DNA of 64,000 bases, taken from NCBI RefSeq assembly GCF_002934445.1, contig NZ_PTJE01000002.1, positions 129,392 through 193,391 on the forward strand, written 5' to 3'. The notes beneath the pieces were generated by a model. That model searched no databases, had not been told where the DNA came from, and was given only the letters and a program-made list of their open reading frames with translations. This document shows positions 26,445-35,639 of this stretch, piece after piece. Source of the DNA: Nonlabens xylanidelens. GTDB lineage: Bacteria; Bacteroidota; Bacteroidia; Flavobacteriales; Flavobacteriaceae. Made by a program: the position numbers and the translations under genes. Within the stretch, counting starts at the first letter, position 1, and each line of letters opens with the position of its first letter.

Positions 26445-26452
26445 TATCTTTG
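26445..26452 (+). promoter_or_regulatory. -7 promoter box of Crp/Fnr-family gene
   Basis: TATCTTTG, a full match to TAnnTTTG, 26 bp upstream of the ATG at 26479. Confidence 0.6.
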
Positions 26453-26478
26453 ATATGGAATAAGATTTAATATTCTTA

Positions 26479-27051
26479 ATGCAACAAATTAAACAACATC
26501 TTGAGGGCATCGCGCACATTACAGATAAGGATTGGGAATTCTTTATCTCAAAATTGACGCATCGATTAATACCTAAAAAGACTGTTTTTTTGGGTTTAAA
26601 TGAGGTAGAAAATCACATTTCTTTTATTCAATCTGGTGTGGTGCGTCTTTTTATACCTAAGGATGATACAGAAAAGGAAATCACTTTTGGCTTTAGTTTT
26701 AAAAACCAATTTGTGAGTGCTTATGATTCTTTTCTTACCAGACAGCCTTCTTCTTATCAATTACAAGCACTTACAGAAACAAGTATTTTAAGCATTACCT
26801 ACGACGATTTACAAGACGTTTACAAAAACACACAGATAGGAAATCTAATAGGTAGACTCACAGCAGAACGTCTTTTCTTACTTAAATCTAGTAGAGAACA
26901 AAATTTACTAAACCTCACAGCAGAAGAACGTTACCTTAAGCTATTTAAAGAAAGACCTGAGCTATTAAGAATTATGCCTCTCAAATATATAAGTTCTTAT
27001 ATAGGTGTAACCGCACAGGCTTTGAGCCGTATTAGAAAACGAATTTCTTGA
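26479..27051 (+). CDS. Crp/Fnr-family transcriptional regulator
   Basis: The 190-aa protein has an N-terminal cyclic-nucleotide-binding-type beta roll (residues 20-115, ENHISFIQSGVVRLF, ITFGFSFKNQFVSAY) and a short C-terminal helix-turn-helix (PLKYISSYIGVTAQALSRIRKR). It is typical of the Bacteroidetes Crp group that often lacks the cAMP-binding Arg. The adjacent desaturase and pirin genes are possible targets. Confidence 0.88.
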   Translation: MQQIKQHLEGIAHITDKDWEFFISKLTHRLIPKKTVFLGLNEVENHISFIQSGVVRLFIPKDDTEKEITFGFSFKNQFVSAYDSFLTRQPSSYQLQALTETSILSITYDDLQDVYKNTQIGNLIGRLTAERLFLLKSSREQNLLNLTAEERYLKLFKERPELLRIMPLKYISSYIGVTAQALSRIRKRIS

Positions 27052-27084
27052 TCTAGGTTCATAGTTTAAGAACACAACTGCTTT

Positions 27085-27092
27085 TACCTTTG
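27085..27092 (+). promoter_or_regulatory. -7 promoter box of desaturase gene
   Basis: TACCTTTG fits TAnnTTTG, 15 bp upstream of the ATG at 27108, so the desaturase can be transcribed independently of the regulator. Confidence 0.55.
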
Positions 27093-27107
27093 TAAAAAAA
27101 ATAGATT

Positions 27108-27842
27108 ATGGCAGTTATACTTCTAGTACTGGTACTATGGTACGGTGGGCTTTTCTTTCAATCCTTCTTTTTACATAGATATGCAGCGCATCAAGTTTTT
27201 ACAATGTCTAAAACCATGGAACGCATCACTTTTGTACTTACATGGATTTTTCAAGGCTCTAGTTATCTAAGTGCTTATGGATATGGAATCATGCACAGAA
27301 TGCATCATGCTTTTACAGACACAGAAAAAGATCCACACTCACCATCTTATGATGATAATATGTTTGCGATGATGTGGAAAACAAAGACTACGTATCAAGA
27401 CATTAATAAAAATCGAGTTCCAGTTGAGGCTAGATTTACTAAGAATGTACCACAATGGAAAGCGTTTGACTCTTTTGCAAGTTCTCGTTTTTCTAGATTG
27501 TTATGGATCACGCTTTACATATTATTCTTTGCATACTTTGCTACAGCATGGTGGCAGTGGTTATTATTACCTATCACTTTTATGATGGCACCTATACATG
27601 GTGTGATTATCAACTGGTTCGGTCATATATATGGCTATGTTAACTTTAAAATGAAGAATACTAGTAAAAATCTTTTTAGATTTGATTTCTTAATGATGGG
27701 TGAAGGATATCACAATAATCACCATAAATATGCAAATAGAGCTAATTTTGGTGTGAAATGGTACGAAATTGATGTAACTTACCTCATTATTAGATTACTG
27801 AATACTGTAGGTATTATTCAATTAAAAAGAACAGGACATTAA
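27108..27842 (+). CDS. Membrane acyl-CoA/fatty acid desaturase (delta-9 type)
   Basis: The three histidine boxes that hold the di-iron centre are present: HRYAAH (23-28), HRMHH (63-67) and GYHNNHH near residue 205. Hydrophobic segments lie at 1-20, 45-60 and 140-175. At 244 aa it is of the compact bacterial type. It would introduce a double bond into acyl chains, adjusting membrane fluidity; it follows a Crp-type regulator. Confidence 0.93.
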   Translation: MAVILLVLVLWYGGLFFQSFFLHRYAAHQVFTMSKTMERITFVLTWIFQGSSYLSAYGYGIMHRMHHAFTDTEKDPHSPSYDDNMFAMMWKTKTTYQDINKNRVPVEARFTKNVPQWKAFDSFASSRFSRLLWITLYILFFAYFATAWWQWLLLPITFMMAPIHGVIINWFGHIYGYVNFKMKNTSKNLFRFDFLMMGEGYHNNHHKYANRANFGVKWYEIDVTYLIIRLLNTVGIIQLKRTGH

Positions 27843-27870
27843 AGCACAGCCCTTTTTTTTTAAGAAGAGG

Positions 27871-27912
27871 AATCCTCTCTACGGTATCCAAACCTGTAGG
27901 GGGATTTTGTTC
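27871..27912 (+). terminator. Imperfect terminator after desaturase
   Basis: A stem between AATCCTCTCTAC and GTAGGGGGATT, with wobble pairs and a bulge, is followed by TTTTGTTCTT. Confidence 0.45.
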
Positions 27913-28007
27913 TTAAATTAAAGTTGACCGAGAGCAACCAGATCATTTACGTAATTCTTTAGTTAGAATTGTGATTGCTTACTTACTAAAACCAAGCTCT
28001 TTTCAAC

Positions 28008-28037
28008 TAAAAAAGCCAAGTCTAACGACTTGGCTTT
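28008..28037. terminator. Bidirectional terminator
   Basis: Perfect 12-bp arms AAAAAGCCAAGT / ACTTGGCTTTTT with a 6-nt loop between the desaturase and the convergent PepSY gene. Confidence 0.85.
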
Positions 28038-28073
28038 TTAATTTAATAACGATATCTATTACTTCTTATCCTA

Positions 28074-28583
28074 TTATATAAACAACAAAATAAGAGTAAG
28101 CACTAGCCCTGCTGCTGCAAATATGATTCCTTTTCTAAATATCTGAGTACCTGGCATGAACATCCAGAAGGCCGATATAACAAAGAATAAAAGCGATACA
28201 CCAAAGAAAATATTAAGAAAGAACAATGGCTCTCCTGATTTTGCTTTATGAAAATGCGTCATTTTATCAAGTATGTAAGGAAGTTCTTTTTTTACAAAAC
28301 TAGCTTCTCCAGTAATGCTATTATAACTACCACCTTTAAAGTAGTAAACGCCGGCTTCTTCTTTACTTATTTTAAGATTTTTGATTTTGAGAGCAGGTCC
28401 TACCTTATCCTTAGATAAACGAGCTTCTACTGTTTTCTCAATTTTAATTTCGTTCTTTAATGCATCTGTATCTCTGAAGATCAAAGCGACTCCACTAATA
28501 GCATAAACGGCCATGATTCCTGCCAAAAAGAAGCCTAAGTGCCTGTGTAATTCGCGCATTTTTTGAGATGTCTTTCTGCCCAT
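28074..28583 (-). CDS. PepSY-associated transmembrane protein
   Basis: The 169-aa protein has an N-terminal cytosolic helix MRELHRHLGFFLAG leading into a first membrane helix, a periplasmic domain (about 40-115), then helices at about 118-140 and 150-169. The RKLHRHLG-type start and HFHKAKSG segment are typical of PepSY-TM proteins, often linked to siderophore or iron reduction. No iron gene is adjacent. Confidence 0.8.
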   Translation of the reverse strand: MGRKTSQKMRELHRHLGFFLAGIMAVYAISGVALIFRDTDALKNEIKIEKTVEARLSKDKVGPALKIKNLKISKEEAGVYYFKGGSYNSITGEASFVKKELPYILDKMTHFHKAKSGEPLFFLNIFFGVSLLFFVISAFWMFMPGTQIFRKGIIFAAAGLVLTLILLFI

Positions 28584-28977
28584 AATAAAGTATTGTCTAG
28601 ATTTATGTTAAATGACAAATCTAATGGACTAAAAAAGAAAATGACGCACTTTTTTATAAAAAAATATGGATCAAAAATAAATGAACCAAAAACAGCTCAC
28701 AAAAATTATGAGTTAGTACCACTACTGTAATTATAGAATGCCTAGCATGGAATAGAATCGATGAAATACTCTTTGCGATACCTTATAACTACAACTAATA
28801 CAGACCACTGTAGACAAATAAAAACAGTTGTTCATCCTGATACACAATTGATTAATAACTATTAAAATTTGTTTTCTCATAATCATTTACTAGTTAAAGT
28901 TTGAAAAAATAGATGAATTCGTAATTATTATACGAATAAATCAATAATTTGGTAACAACCTTTAAATCAATTATCAA
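28584..28977. other. 394-bp intergenic region upstream of subtilase
   Basis: AT-rich divergent spacer. The one clear structure is ATTCGTA - 7 nt - TACGAAT at 28917-28937, 40 bp before the subtilase start. No ORF of note. Confidence 0.5.
28917..28937. promoter_or_regulatory. Putative operator upstream of subtilase
   Basis: Perfect inverted repeat ATTCGTA-N7-TACGAAT, 21 bp, located where a repressor could block the subtilase promoter. Regulator unknown. Confidence 0.35.
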
Positions 28978-30468
28978 ATGAAAAAACTATCCTTATTAGT
29001 TCTATCCATTTTCATTTTTACAGCTTGTAATAATGAAGAGGCAGACTTTCAGGCAGAAACACCTGTAAGTAGTAAAACCCTCACCATTCAAGAAGTGAAT
29101 CAATACATATCTGACCAGTTGCAACAATCTGGAGATGTAGACTGGACACATGCACCTGCAAACGTACTGTACAGTGCTATAATGCATGGTGATGGTATTC
29201 TTAGTTTAGGTTATGGACAGCCAGGTGAGCATTTTGCACAAGTAAAAACAACAGACCTAATTACAGCAAAACAAAACGCTATCTCAATTGCTGCTAATAA
29301 AGAAGGAATCAATAAAACAGAAGATTTCCTTATTGCCGATGATGATTTACTTAACTCTATCGAACTTAAAATTAACAATTTAGAAACTGTAATCGCTTTA
29401 CAAACTGCTAACAACATACGTTATATAGATCCTATAGGCTATGGTTTATATGTAGATCCTAATGGAGTCGTTTTAAAATCTAGTTCTGGCTGTGATCAAA
29501 GCGGACAAAGTATCAATAGCAATGACTATACAGTTATATCACCTAACGCATGGAAACCATGGAATTACAACATACACAACATAGACGATGCCTGGAATTA
29601 TAGTACAGGTGCTGGTGTTACCGTAGGACTTATCGATACAGGAATAAGTGCTAATCAAAGATTATTAGGTAGTGATTTTAATGACGGCGCTTCTTCTGGA
29701 CGTAGTATTCAAAAATTCGGAACCTTTATAGATTCTAACTGGTGGTGGAGCAATAATACAGATGGACCTAATGACCGTTGTGGTCATGGGACAACTATGG
29801 CATCTACTATAGCCAGCCCACGTAATAATGACGCAATGCCAGTAGGTGTGGCTTATAACTCTAACATGGTAGCCTATCGCGGTACAGAAGACGTGCTTCT
29901 TAATGACTATCATGAACGTAAAGGTGTAAGTAACGCTCTCAAGGCTCTAGGTAACCGCAGCGATGTAAAGATAATCTCTATGTCTATAGGTTATGTATGG
30001 AGCATAGGTAATGTAAAAGATGCTGTAAAATATGCCTACTCTCGCAACAAGATGATAGTTGCCGCAGGTGGTACGTCTACATCACTTACTAGCTGGTACG
30101 GTGTTATTTTTCCTGCAAGTATGAGTGAGACAGTTGCCGTTACTGGATTAAAAGATAATGGATATAACCGTTGCGATATTTGTCATGAAGGTAGCGAGAT
30201 AGATTTTACAATTATCATGCAACGTGCTAGTGACGAGTCTAGAACTGTACCTACTTTAGGATTCAATAATGGGACACGTAAATACGTAGGTGGTAGCTCT
30301 GTCGCGACCGCTACAACGGCAGGAATTGCTGCGCTAATATGGAGCAAAAATCCTAGCTGGTCTAGAGAGCAAGTTTTAAATAAAATGAAGCAGTCTAGTG
30401 AGTTCTATCCTAGTCGTAATTCAAGATTTGGTTATGGAAATATAGATGCTTTACAAGCAGTTCAATAG
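28978..30468 (+). CDS. S8-family serine peptidase (subtilase), lipoprotein
   Basis: The signal ends in lipobox FTAC (Cys 17), so the enzyme is lipid-anchored on the outer surface. Residues about 30-185 look like a prodomain. The catalytic triad is D220 (VGLIDTG), H270 (CGHGTTMAS) and S441 (GGSSVATATTAG). The serine motif deviates slightly from GTSMA. Length 496 aa. A terminator follows 20 bp after the stop. Probable role: extracellular proteolysis. Confidence 0.94.
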   Translation: MKKLSLLVLSIFIFTACNNEEADFQAETPVSSKTLTIQEVNQYISDQLQQSGDVDWTHAPANVLYSAIMHGDGILSLGYGQPGEHFAQVKTTDLITAKQNAISIAANKEGINKTEDFLIADDDLLNSIELKINNLETVIALQTANNIRYIDPIGYGLYVDPNGVVLKSSSGCDQSGQSINSNDYTVISPNAWKPWNYNIHNIDDAWNYSTGAGVTVGLIDTGISANQRLLGSDFNDGASSGRSIQKFGTFIDSNWWWSNNTDGPNDRCGHGTTMASTIASPRNNDAMPVGVAYNSNMVAYRGTEDVLLNDYHERKGVSNALKALGNRSDVKIISMSIGYVWSIGNVKDAVKYAYSRNKMIVAAGGTSTSLTSWYGVIFPASMSETVAVTGLKDNGYNRCDICHEGSEIDFTIIMQRASDESRTVPTLGFNNGTRKYVGGSSVATATTAGIAALIWSKNPSWSREQVLNKMKQSSEFYPSRNSRFGYGNIDALQAVQ

Positions 30469-30487
30469 ATCAATTAATTATTAACTT

Positions 30488-30522
30488 AAAAGCCTTTATC
30501 TTATTGAAGATAAAGGCTTTTT
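30488..30522. terminator. Terminator after subtilase
   Basis: Perfect 15-bp arms AAAAGCCTTTATCTT / AAGATAAAGGCTTTT with an ATTG loop. Confidence 0.85.
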
Positions 30523-30574
30523 GAATTTTAAAAACTAAGTATAGACATTGCCTATAGTACGAGAATATGTTAAA

Positions 30575-31210
30575 TTACAACTTGTCTAAGATCTCTTTTG
30601 GATCGGCACGGAGCTTGTAATCTTCTTCTATAAAATGGTACTCAATAATACCATTTTTTCCTATTACATAAGTAGCCGCAAGAGGTAATTCTTGGCTAGT
30701 ATTTCCCTGCGTTCCATCTAGATCAATACCGAATTTTTTATACAGATTTTGTAAGTCTTCTGGAAGTGTAAAAACCAGATTCATGGCTCTAGCTAGTTCA
30801 TTATTTTTATCGGTAAGAATGTCAAATGTGAGCTCATTCTTCTCGTGAGTAGTCATAGAATTATCTGGAGTCTCTGGAGTAATTGCGATAAGCCTCGCTC
30901 CTTTTTCTTCCATCTCTGGTAAAAAATGTTGCAGTGCTTTTAATTCTAGATTACAATAGGGACACCATCCACCACGGTAAAATGAAAGTACTACTTTGTC
31001 AGTTTTTAAAATCTCGTTGACATCTACCAGTTCGTTATTTTGATTAGGTAATTGAATTGCTGGTATTTTATCTCCTGTCTTCAGAGATTTAGAAACGATA
31101 TGAGACGCTTTAAGCTCTTCAATACCCTTAGACATGATTTCTTGTGATTCCCCTGGATGACGTGATGCGCTACCTTCTGCTAGAGACTGTAATTGTGCTA
31201 TAAGATTCAT
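30575..31210 (-). CDS. Peroxiredoxin-like family protein (AhpC/TSA)
   Basis: A thioredoxin fold with FYRGGWCPYCNLEL carrying both Cys, and cis-Pro region LPLAATYVIG. The N-terminal helix NLIAQLQSLAEGSASRHPGE is typical of the flavobacterial group. The Met at 31210 was chosen because it gives the family N-terminus (MNLIAQLQ) and has an A-rich leader; the longer ORF adds a basic stretch of nine residues. Predicted cytosolic peroxide or disulfide reductase. Confidence 0.88.
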   Translation of the reverse strand: MNLIAQLQSLAEGSASRHPGESQEIMSKGIEELKASHIVSKSLKTGDKIPAIQLPNQNNELVDVNEILKTDKVVLSFYRGGWCPYCNLELKALQHFLPEMEEKGARLIAITPETPDNSMTTHEKNELTFDILTDKNNELARAMNLVFTLPEDLQNLYKKFGIDLDGTQGNTSQELPLAATYVIGKNGIIEYHFIEEDYKLRADPKEILDKL

Positions 31211-31344
31211 TTTATTTCCTTTTTTATGGTTACCCAATATTAAAAGATAAATCTCACAGAAGTATAAATTCCTAATTAAAGAAAACCTAAATTTTAGATT
31301 TTAGGCGGTAATAGCTGTGTAATCTTAATAAACACACCTCGCTC

Positions 31345-32148
31345 CTATTTCTTATTTCGTTTTGCTTTGCGTGCTTTTTTCTCTCTGTATTCCTTAATAC
31401 GTTGCGCTCTCGCAGACAGTTGTATGCTATCATAAGACTCTGGCAGGTTATTCTCATACTCCTTCCAGTTTTTACGAGCCTTAAAGTAGTCAAATTCTAT
31501 CGCCGCTTCTTGGTCTTCTAACTTATCGTCTGTAATGCTGTTTAATAAGATATCTTCTATGTAAAAGTCTTCTATAACAGCCTCAGGACTGTATTCTTCT
31601 TTTAACGAGATATCAAAAAGGCTCGCTGTTTTATCAAACCAGAAAGCACTCCAGCCACTACGCAGTCTTCTCAAAAGCGCATAAGCGGTGTCACCGGTCT
31701 GTCTATGAATGAGTTTTATGAGTATTTGTCCTTCGGTTTTTGTTAGTTTCTTAAGTTCGGCAGTAAATTCTTCTTCTATGTATTTTTCTACCATTTTAGA
31801 GTATTTCTTCTTTTGGTTTTTAGTCCTAAGAGAAGACAGTCGTTGATCTAGAACAGTAAGTCGTTCTGCCGCAAGTTTTGCATACGGCCACACTTTTAAT
31901 ACTTTACGTTTTAAAATCAGGTATTTAATACGCTCGTATCTGCTCTCAAATTTTAGATCTTGTAAGAGCAGGACACTATTTAATTCTATCGCATTGATAG
32001 AATCTCCATCTACATAAAAATACTCGGCAGGAGATTTTATGATCGAGTCCTTTGATACAGGCTGTGGTGATGGTGTCTGTTGCGCTTTCGCGAAAGCGAG
32101 ACCACAAAAAACCATTAATAAAACGATAACCTTATTCATTATATCCAT
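31345..32148 (-). CDS. DUF4294 domain-containing secreted protein
   Basis: The signal peptide NKVIVLLMVFCGLAFAKAQQ has a cleavage site encoded by a perfect copy of the recurrent palindrome (32083-32098). The mature domain (YERIKYLILKRKVLKVWPYA, LIKLIHRQTGDTAYALLRRL) matches DUF4294. The C-terminus is highly basic. Met at codon 4 is an equally good start. Role unknown; the family is widespread in Bacteroidetes. Confidence 0.85.
   Translation of the reverse strand: MDIMNKVIVLLMVFCGLAFAKAQQTPSPQPVSKDSIIKSPAEYFYVDGDSINAIELNSVLLLQDLKFESRYERIKYLILKRKVLKVWPYAKLAAERLTVLDQRLSSLRTKNQKKKYSKMVEKYIEEEFTAELKKLTKTEGQILIKLIHRQTGDTAYALLRRLRSGWSAFWFDKTASLFDISLKEEYSPEAVIEDFYIEDILLNSITDDKLEDQEAAIEFDYFKARKNWKEYENNLPESYDSIQLSARAQRIKEYREKKARKAKRNKK
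32083..32098. repeat. Recurrent palindrome inside DUF4294 signal peptide
   Basis: Perfect core, read in the minus-strand gene as part of LAFAKAQ. Confidence 0.95.
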
Positions 32149-32242
32149 TTACACACTAAAAGTATTCCAAAAATAAGAAACCCTATAATATACAAGCGTT
32201 TTTGAGCATAGATTATTATCTTCACGTTCTAAAATTTATCAC

Positions 32243-33352
32243 ATGGCTGAAAAAAGCATTTTAAATAAAAAATCTCTCGACTTTCTTGAAAAATACCTAA
32301 ATACGGCCTCTCCTACTGGTTATGAATGGAACGGTCAAAAGGTGTGGATGGACTACTTGAAACCATATGTAGATGAGTTTATTACTGATAATTATGGTAC
32401 TGCAGTAGGTGTTATTAATCCTGATGCAAAGTTTAAAGTCGTTATAGAAGGACATGCTGACGAGATCTCGTGGTATGTAAATTACATTACAGATGATGGT
32501 CTTATTTATGTGGTGCGCAATGGTGGTTCTGACCATCAAATAGCACCTTCTAAAAAGGTAAACATTCATACTAAGAAAGGAATTGTGACTGGAGTCTTCG
32601 GATGGCCGGCAATTCACACACGTTCTCGTGCCAAAGAACAACCGCCTAAACCTGACAACATCTTTATAGATACTGGTTGTGAGACTAAGGAAGAGGTGCT
32701 AGAACTAGGTGTAGATGTAGGTTGTGTAATCACGTATCCAGATGAGTTTTTTGTGTTGAACAAAAACAAATTTGTATGTCGTGCGCTAGATAACCGTATG
32801 GGTGGTTTTATGATAGCCGAGGTGGCTCGTTTATTAAAGGAAAATAAGCAAGAATTAGATTTCGGTCTATATGTAACTAATTCTGTACAAGAAGAGATAG
32901 GATTGCGTGGTGCAGAGATGATTACTCAAACCATAAAACCTAATGTTGCGATTGTTACCGATGTGACTCACGATACTACAACACCTATGATTGATAAAAA
33001 ATCAAATGGTGATGCAGCTATAGGAAAAGGACCTGTCCTGGCCTATGCTCCTGCTATACAGAATAACCTGCGCAACCTAATTATGGACGCGGCAGATGCT
33101 AAGGATATCCCTTACCAGCGTCGTGCAACATCACGTTCTACTGGTACAGATACAGATGCCTTTGCTTATTCTAACGGTGGTGTACCTAGTGCGCTTATCT
33201 CATTACCTTTACGTTACATGCATACTACGGTAGAAATGGTACATAGAGATGACGTTGAGAATGTCATTAAGATGATTTATGAATCTTTATTGAAAATTGA
33301 GAACAATCATGATTTTAATTACTTCTCTAATAAGAATGAAGGTTTATACTAA
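32243..33352 (+). CDS. M42-family metallopeptidase (aminopeptidase/endoglucanase-type)
   Basis: Di-metal peptidase of 369 aa: EGHADEISWYV (first metal His and Asp), CRALDNRMGG (bridging Asp), VQEEIGLRGA (catalytic Glu), TDVTHDTTT and the C-terminal PLRYMHTTVEM His. An embedded PDZ-like domain (about 95-160) is normal for the family. Cytosolic peptide degradation is expected. Confidence 0.94.
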   Translation: MAEKSILNKKSLDFLEKYLNTASPTGYEWNGQKVWMDYLKPYVDEFITDNYGTAVGVINPDAKFKVVIEGHADEISWYVNYITDDGLIYVVRNGGSDHQIAPSKKVNIHTKKGIVTGVFGWPAIHTRSRAKEQPPKPDNIFIDTGCETKEEVLELGVDVGCVITYPDEFFVLNKNKFVCRALDNRMGGFMIAEVARLLKENKQELDFGLYVTNSVQEEIGLRGAEMITQTIKPNVAIVTDVTHDTTTPMIDKKSNGDAAIGKGPVLAYAPAIQNNLRNLIMDAADAKDIPYQRRATSRSTGTDTDAFAYSNGGVPSALISLPLRYMHTTVEMVHRDDVENVIKMIYESLLKIENNHDFNYFSNKNEGLY

Positions 33353-33403
33353 ATCATAAAAAGATCTTTTAAGTAAATAATTACTTAAATAGATTGTAAT
33401 TAC

Positions 33404-33442
33404 AAATCCCTACTGGCGCTAGCCAGTAGGGATTTGTTTTTT
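33404..33442 (+). terminator. Strong terminator after M42 peptidase
   Basis: Perfect 14-bp arms AAATCCCTACTGGC / GCCAGTAGGGATTT with a 4-nt loop, then GTTTTTT. Confidence 0.9.
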
Positions 33443-33558
33443 AAGGGAGTTTAAGGTGATTAATTTTAACTTAGATTGTTGAAAACTCGGCTTTTAGTTG
33501 AGGGGAGATTTGTCTAGTTTTAAGACTTATTAATCAATGCTTTAATCAATAAAAAAGA

Positions 33559-34035
33559 ATGGATACAATATTAAATATATTAACAATTGGTTTAAGACCT
33601 TTATATTATAAACATTATTCCTTTTATCTTATAATAATAAATTTCCGAAATAAGTTACCTCGAAAACAGAATCAAGCCCAAAAGTTAAATAAAAATATAG
33701 AAAAAATAATTTTGAAAGATAATTACAATCTTTTCTCAGTAATTGATTTATCAACTCAAAAAGTAAATTTTACGGAATCTGATGTTGATCTATTTTATAA
33801 TCAATTGAATCATTTTGATTATAACTTTGTAATATTTAAAAATTACTACAAATCAATTGTAAAAAACTTAAATCGGTTTAATCCAAAAGCCAATGATCAG
33901 TCTTTTGATACTGCGATGTTGATAGACATATTAAAAGACCAAAAATCGAAACCGTACAAACCTTTCCCTATTTTATGGTATCATATAAAATATAAATACA
34001 AACTAACTTCTTGGATTTTTAGACATTTCAACTAA
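33559..34035 (+). CDS. Hypothetical protein, AT-rich
   Basis: The 158 residues belong to no recognised family. They are basic and rich in N, K, F and Y; a hydrophobic stretch is limited to YYKHYSFYLIIINF near residue 20. No signal peptide. Base composition is even more AT-rich than the neighbours. First of four small same-strand genes of unknown function. Confidence 0.55.
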   Translation: MDTILNILTIGLRPLYYKHYSFYLIIINFRNKLPRKQNQAQKLNKNIEKIILKDNYNLFSVIDLSTQKVNFTESDVDLFYNQLNHFDYNFVIFKNYYKSIVKNLNRFNPKANDQSFDTAMLIDILKDQKSKPYKPFPILWYHIKYKYKLTSWIFRHFN

Positions 34036-34137
34036 ATCATTAATTGTATAAAAAAATTGTAAATAGAATTAGCTTAATTTTAAAATCTGTATAAGAATTA
34101 AAATATTTAAAGTCGAATTTATTAACCAAACCCAAAA

Positions 34138-34839
34138 ATGAAACCCTTACTCCTATTACTATTTATATCCAACTTTGCTTGTTCTCAATACTGGGGCGGC
34201 CAAGAAATTAAAGAAAGTCAATTGGAAAATTGGATTCCAAAATTTGTATTAAAATATGCCGGTTCTTATCATTTTGGTGAAAGTGAAAGTGAATCTGAAT
34301 TACATTTATATTTCAGTGGAGATGTTATCATAGGTCAGGTGCATAATGCCTATTGGGAAGAAAAAAAGGTATTATCTCGCAAGCGTAATTTTATCAATCT
34401 TACTCATATTGAAATAGACAAGAAAGGGAATTTTACCAGCGACCAGTATCATGGTAAGTTTGTGACTTTTACTAATGAGTCTGGAGAGGTCTACAAAGCC
34501 TTAAAAATAGATAACCCATGGACCAGCTGGATAGAAGACAGCGCATATGAAATAGGAACTAAAACAAGGTTAGTTTTTGAACACATCTATTACGGTAACT
34601 ATCCAAAATCTTCTTACAGAAAATTAGAACCCAATGAATTAAAAAAGATGTCTAAAAATGAGCTGACCATTATGCGAAATGAAATATATGCTCGATATGG
34701 GTATATCTTTATTAAAAATGGCAAGATGGATCAATATTTCAGAAAGCAAGACTGGTACCATGCAGAGCATAAGAATGTAGATCGCTTTTTGAATGAAATT
34801 GAAATATTTAATATTCAATTAATTAAGAGTCTGGAATAG
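34138..34839 (+). CDS. Secreted YARHG-domain protein
   Basis: The signal peptide PLLLLLFISNFACSQ may be SPI-type; FAC could also act as a lipobox. The C-terminal 65 residues form a YARHG domain: ELTIMRNEIYARYGYIF followed by FRKQDWYHAEH. This domain is found in secreted bacterial proteins of unknown function, probably binding cell-wall material. 233 aa. Confidence 0.8.
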   Translation: MKPLLLLLFISNFACSQYWGGQEIKESQLENWIPKFVLKYAGSYHFGESESESELHLYFSGDVIIGQVHNAYWEEKKVLSRKRNFINLTHIEIDKKGNFTSDQYHGKFVTFTNESGEVYKALKIDNPWTSWIEDSAYEIGTKTRLVFEHIYYGNYPKSSYRKLEPNELKKMSKNELTIMRNEIYARYGYIFIKNGKMDQYFRKQDWYHAEHKNVDRFLNEIEIFNIQLIKSLE

Positions 34840-34898
34840 TGATATAAAATACCAATAACCAGAATTCAATAAAACAATTCCATACCAACCACTCTATT

Positions 34899-35372
34899 AT
34901 GAAAACCACCCAACTAAGATATTTAATCATAACTTGCGTTCTATTAACAACAGTACAACATGGTATCTCTCAAAACATTTACGATAACAAATTAGGAGAT
35001 TGTGACACATCCAGATTTGGACTAGAAAGTAAAGTAGAACAGGCAAAAATAGAAGACTCTAAAATCATAGATGCTATTAAGAACAGCCTTAATGGAAAAG
35101 CTTTTCAAAAACTAAGAGGTGTATTAAAATTACAGATTATCGTCTATACTGATGGCTCTTCCTGTTTATTCAGTTATGAGAATGAGACCAATTTAAAGGC
35201 AAGTGAGTTAGATATAGATTATATAAAAACTGCTGTAGATACTGATCTAGTATGGAACAAGGTCGAAGAAAACGTTACCGCTTTATTAGAAATAAATTTT
35301 AAAAAGCGAAAAACAGTAATTAGAAGAATGGGGATTCATGGCGATCTAGGCTGGCATATACTTAAAAAGTAA
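34899..35372 (+). CDS. Hypothetical secreted protein
   Basis: The 157 aa start with a signal peptide (LIITCVLLTTVQHGISQ). The mature part has a helix and a beta segment (LKLQIIVYTDGSSCLFSYENE) reminiscent of TonB C-terminal-like folds, but no firm family match. The next gene starts 3 bp after its stop, indicating coupling. Confidence 0.6.
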   Translation: MKTTQLRYLIITCVLLTTVQHGISQNIYDNKLGDCDTSRFGLESKVEQAKIEDSKIIDAIKNSLNGKAFQKLRGVLKLQIIVYTDGSSCLFSYENETNLKASELDIDYIKTAVDTDLVWNKVEENVTALLEINFKKRKTVIRRMGIHGDLGWHILKK

Positions 35373-35375
35373 AAC

Positions 35376-35606
35376 ATGCCTTTTCTAGGACAGCAAGGGT
35401 TTGGGATATTATTAGATCGCTTTATAGAATTCTCTAGTGTTAGAGGTCTTGTGGGCGGTTCTTTACTCTTTTTTTGTGCAGTGACTCTTTGGATTTTTGA
35501 GAATGAACTTTTAATTCATATCCTACTCATTTTAGGAATCATATTAGGTATTTCATTGATATTATGGAAAGTTCTTGAAAAAAGTAAGGATAAAGACCTG
35601 TCCTAA
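35376..35606 (+). CDS. Small two-helix membrane protein
   Basis: The 76 aa have hydrophobic helices at about 25-43 and 46-65 and a charged C-terminus. Starts 3 bp after the preceding secreted-protein gene, so likely co-expressed. No family recognised. Confidence 0.6.
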   Translation: MPFLGQQGFGILLDRFIEFSSVRGLVGGSLLFFCAVTLWIFENELLIHILLILGIILGISLILWKVLEKSKDKDLS

Positions 35607-35639
35607 TTTAAAACTAGTGTAGAATATTTTAACAGCTAC

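Larger units (their letters stand above)
26202..26478. promoter_or_regulatory. Divergent promoter region pirin / Crp-family regulator
   Basis: The stretch contains a perfect recurrent palindrome (26312-26327), an inverted repeat ACCTCT-CTAA-AGAGGT (26413-26428) and a -7 box TATCTTTG (26445-26452) for the regulator gene. Confidence 0.55.
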
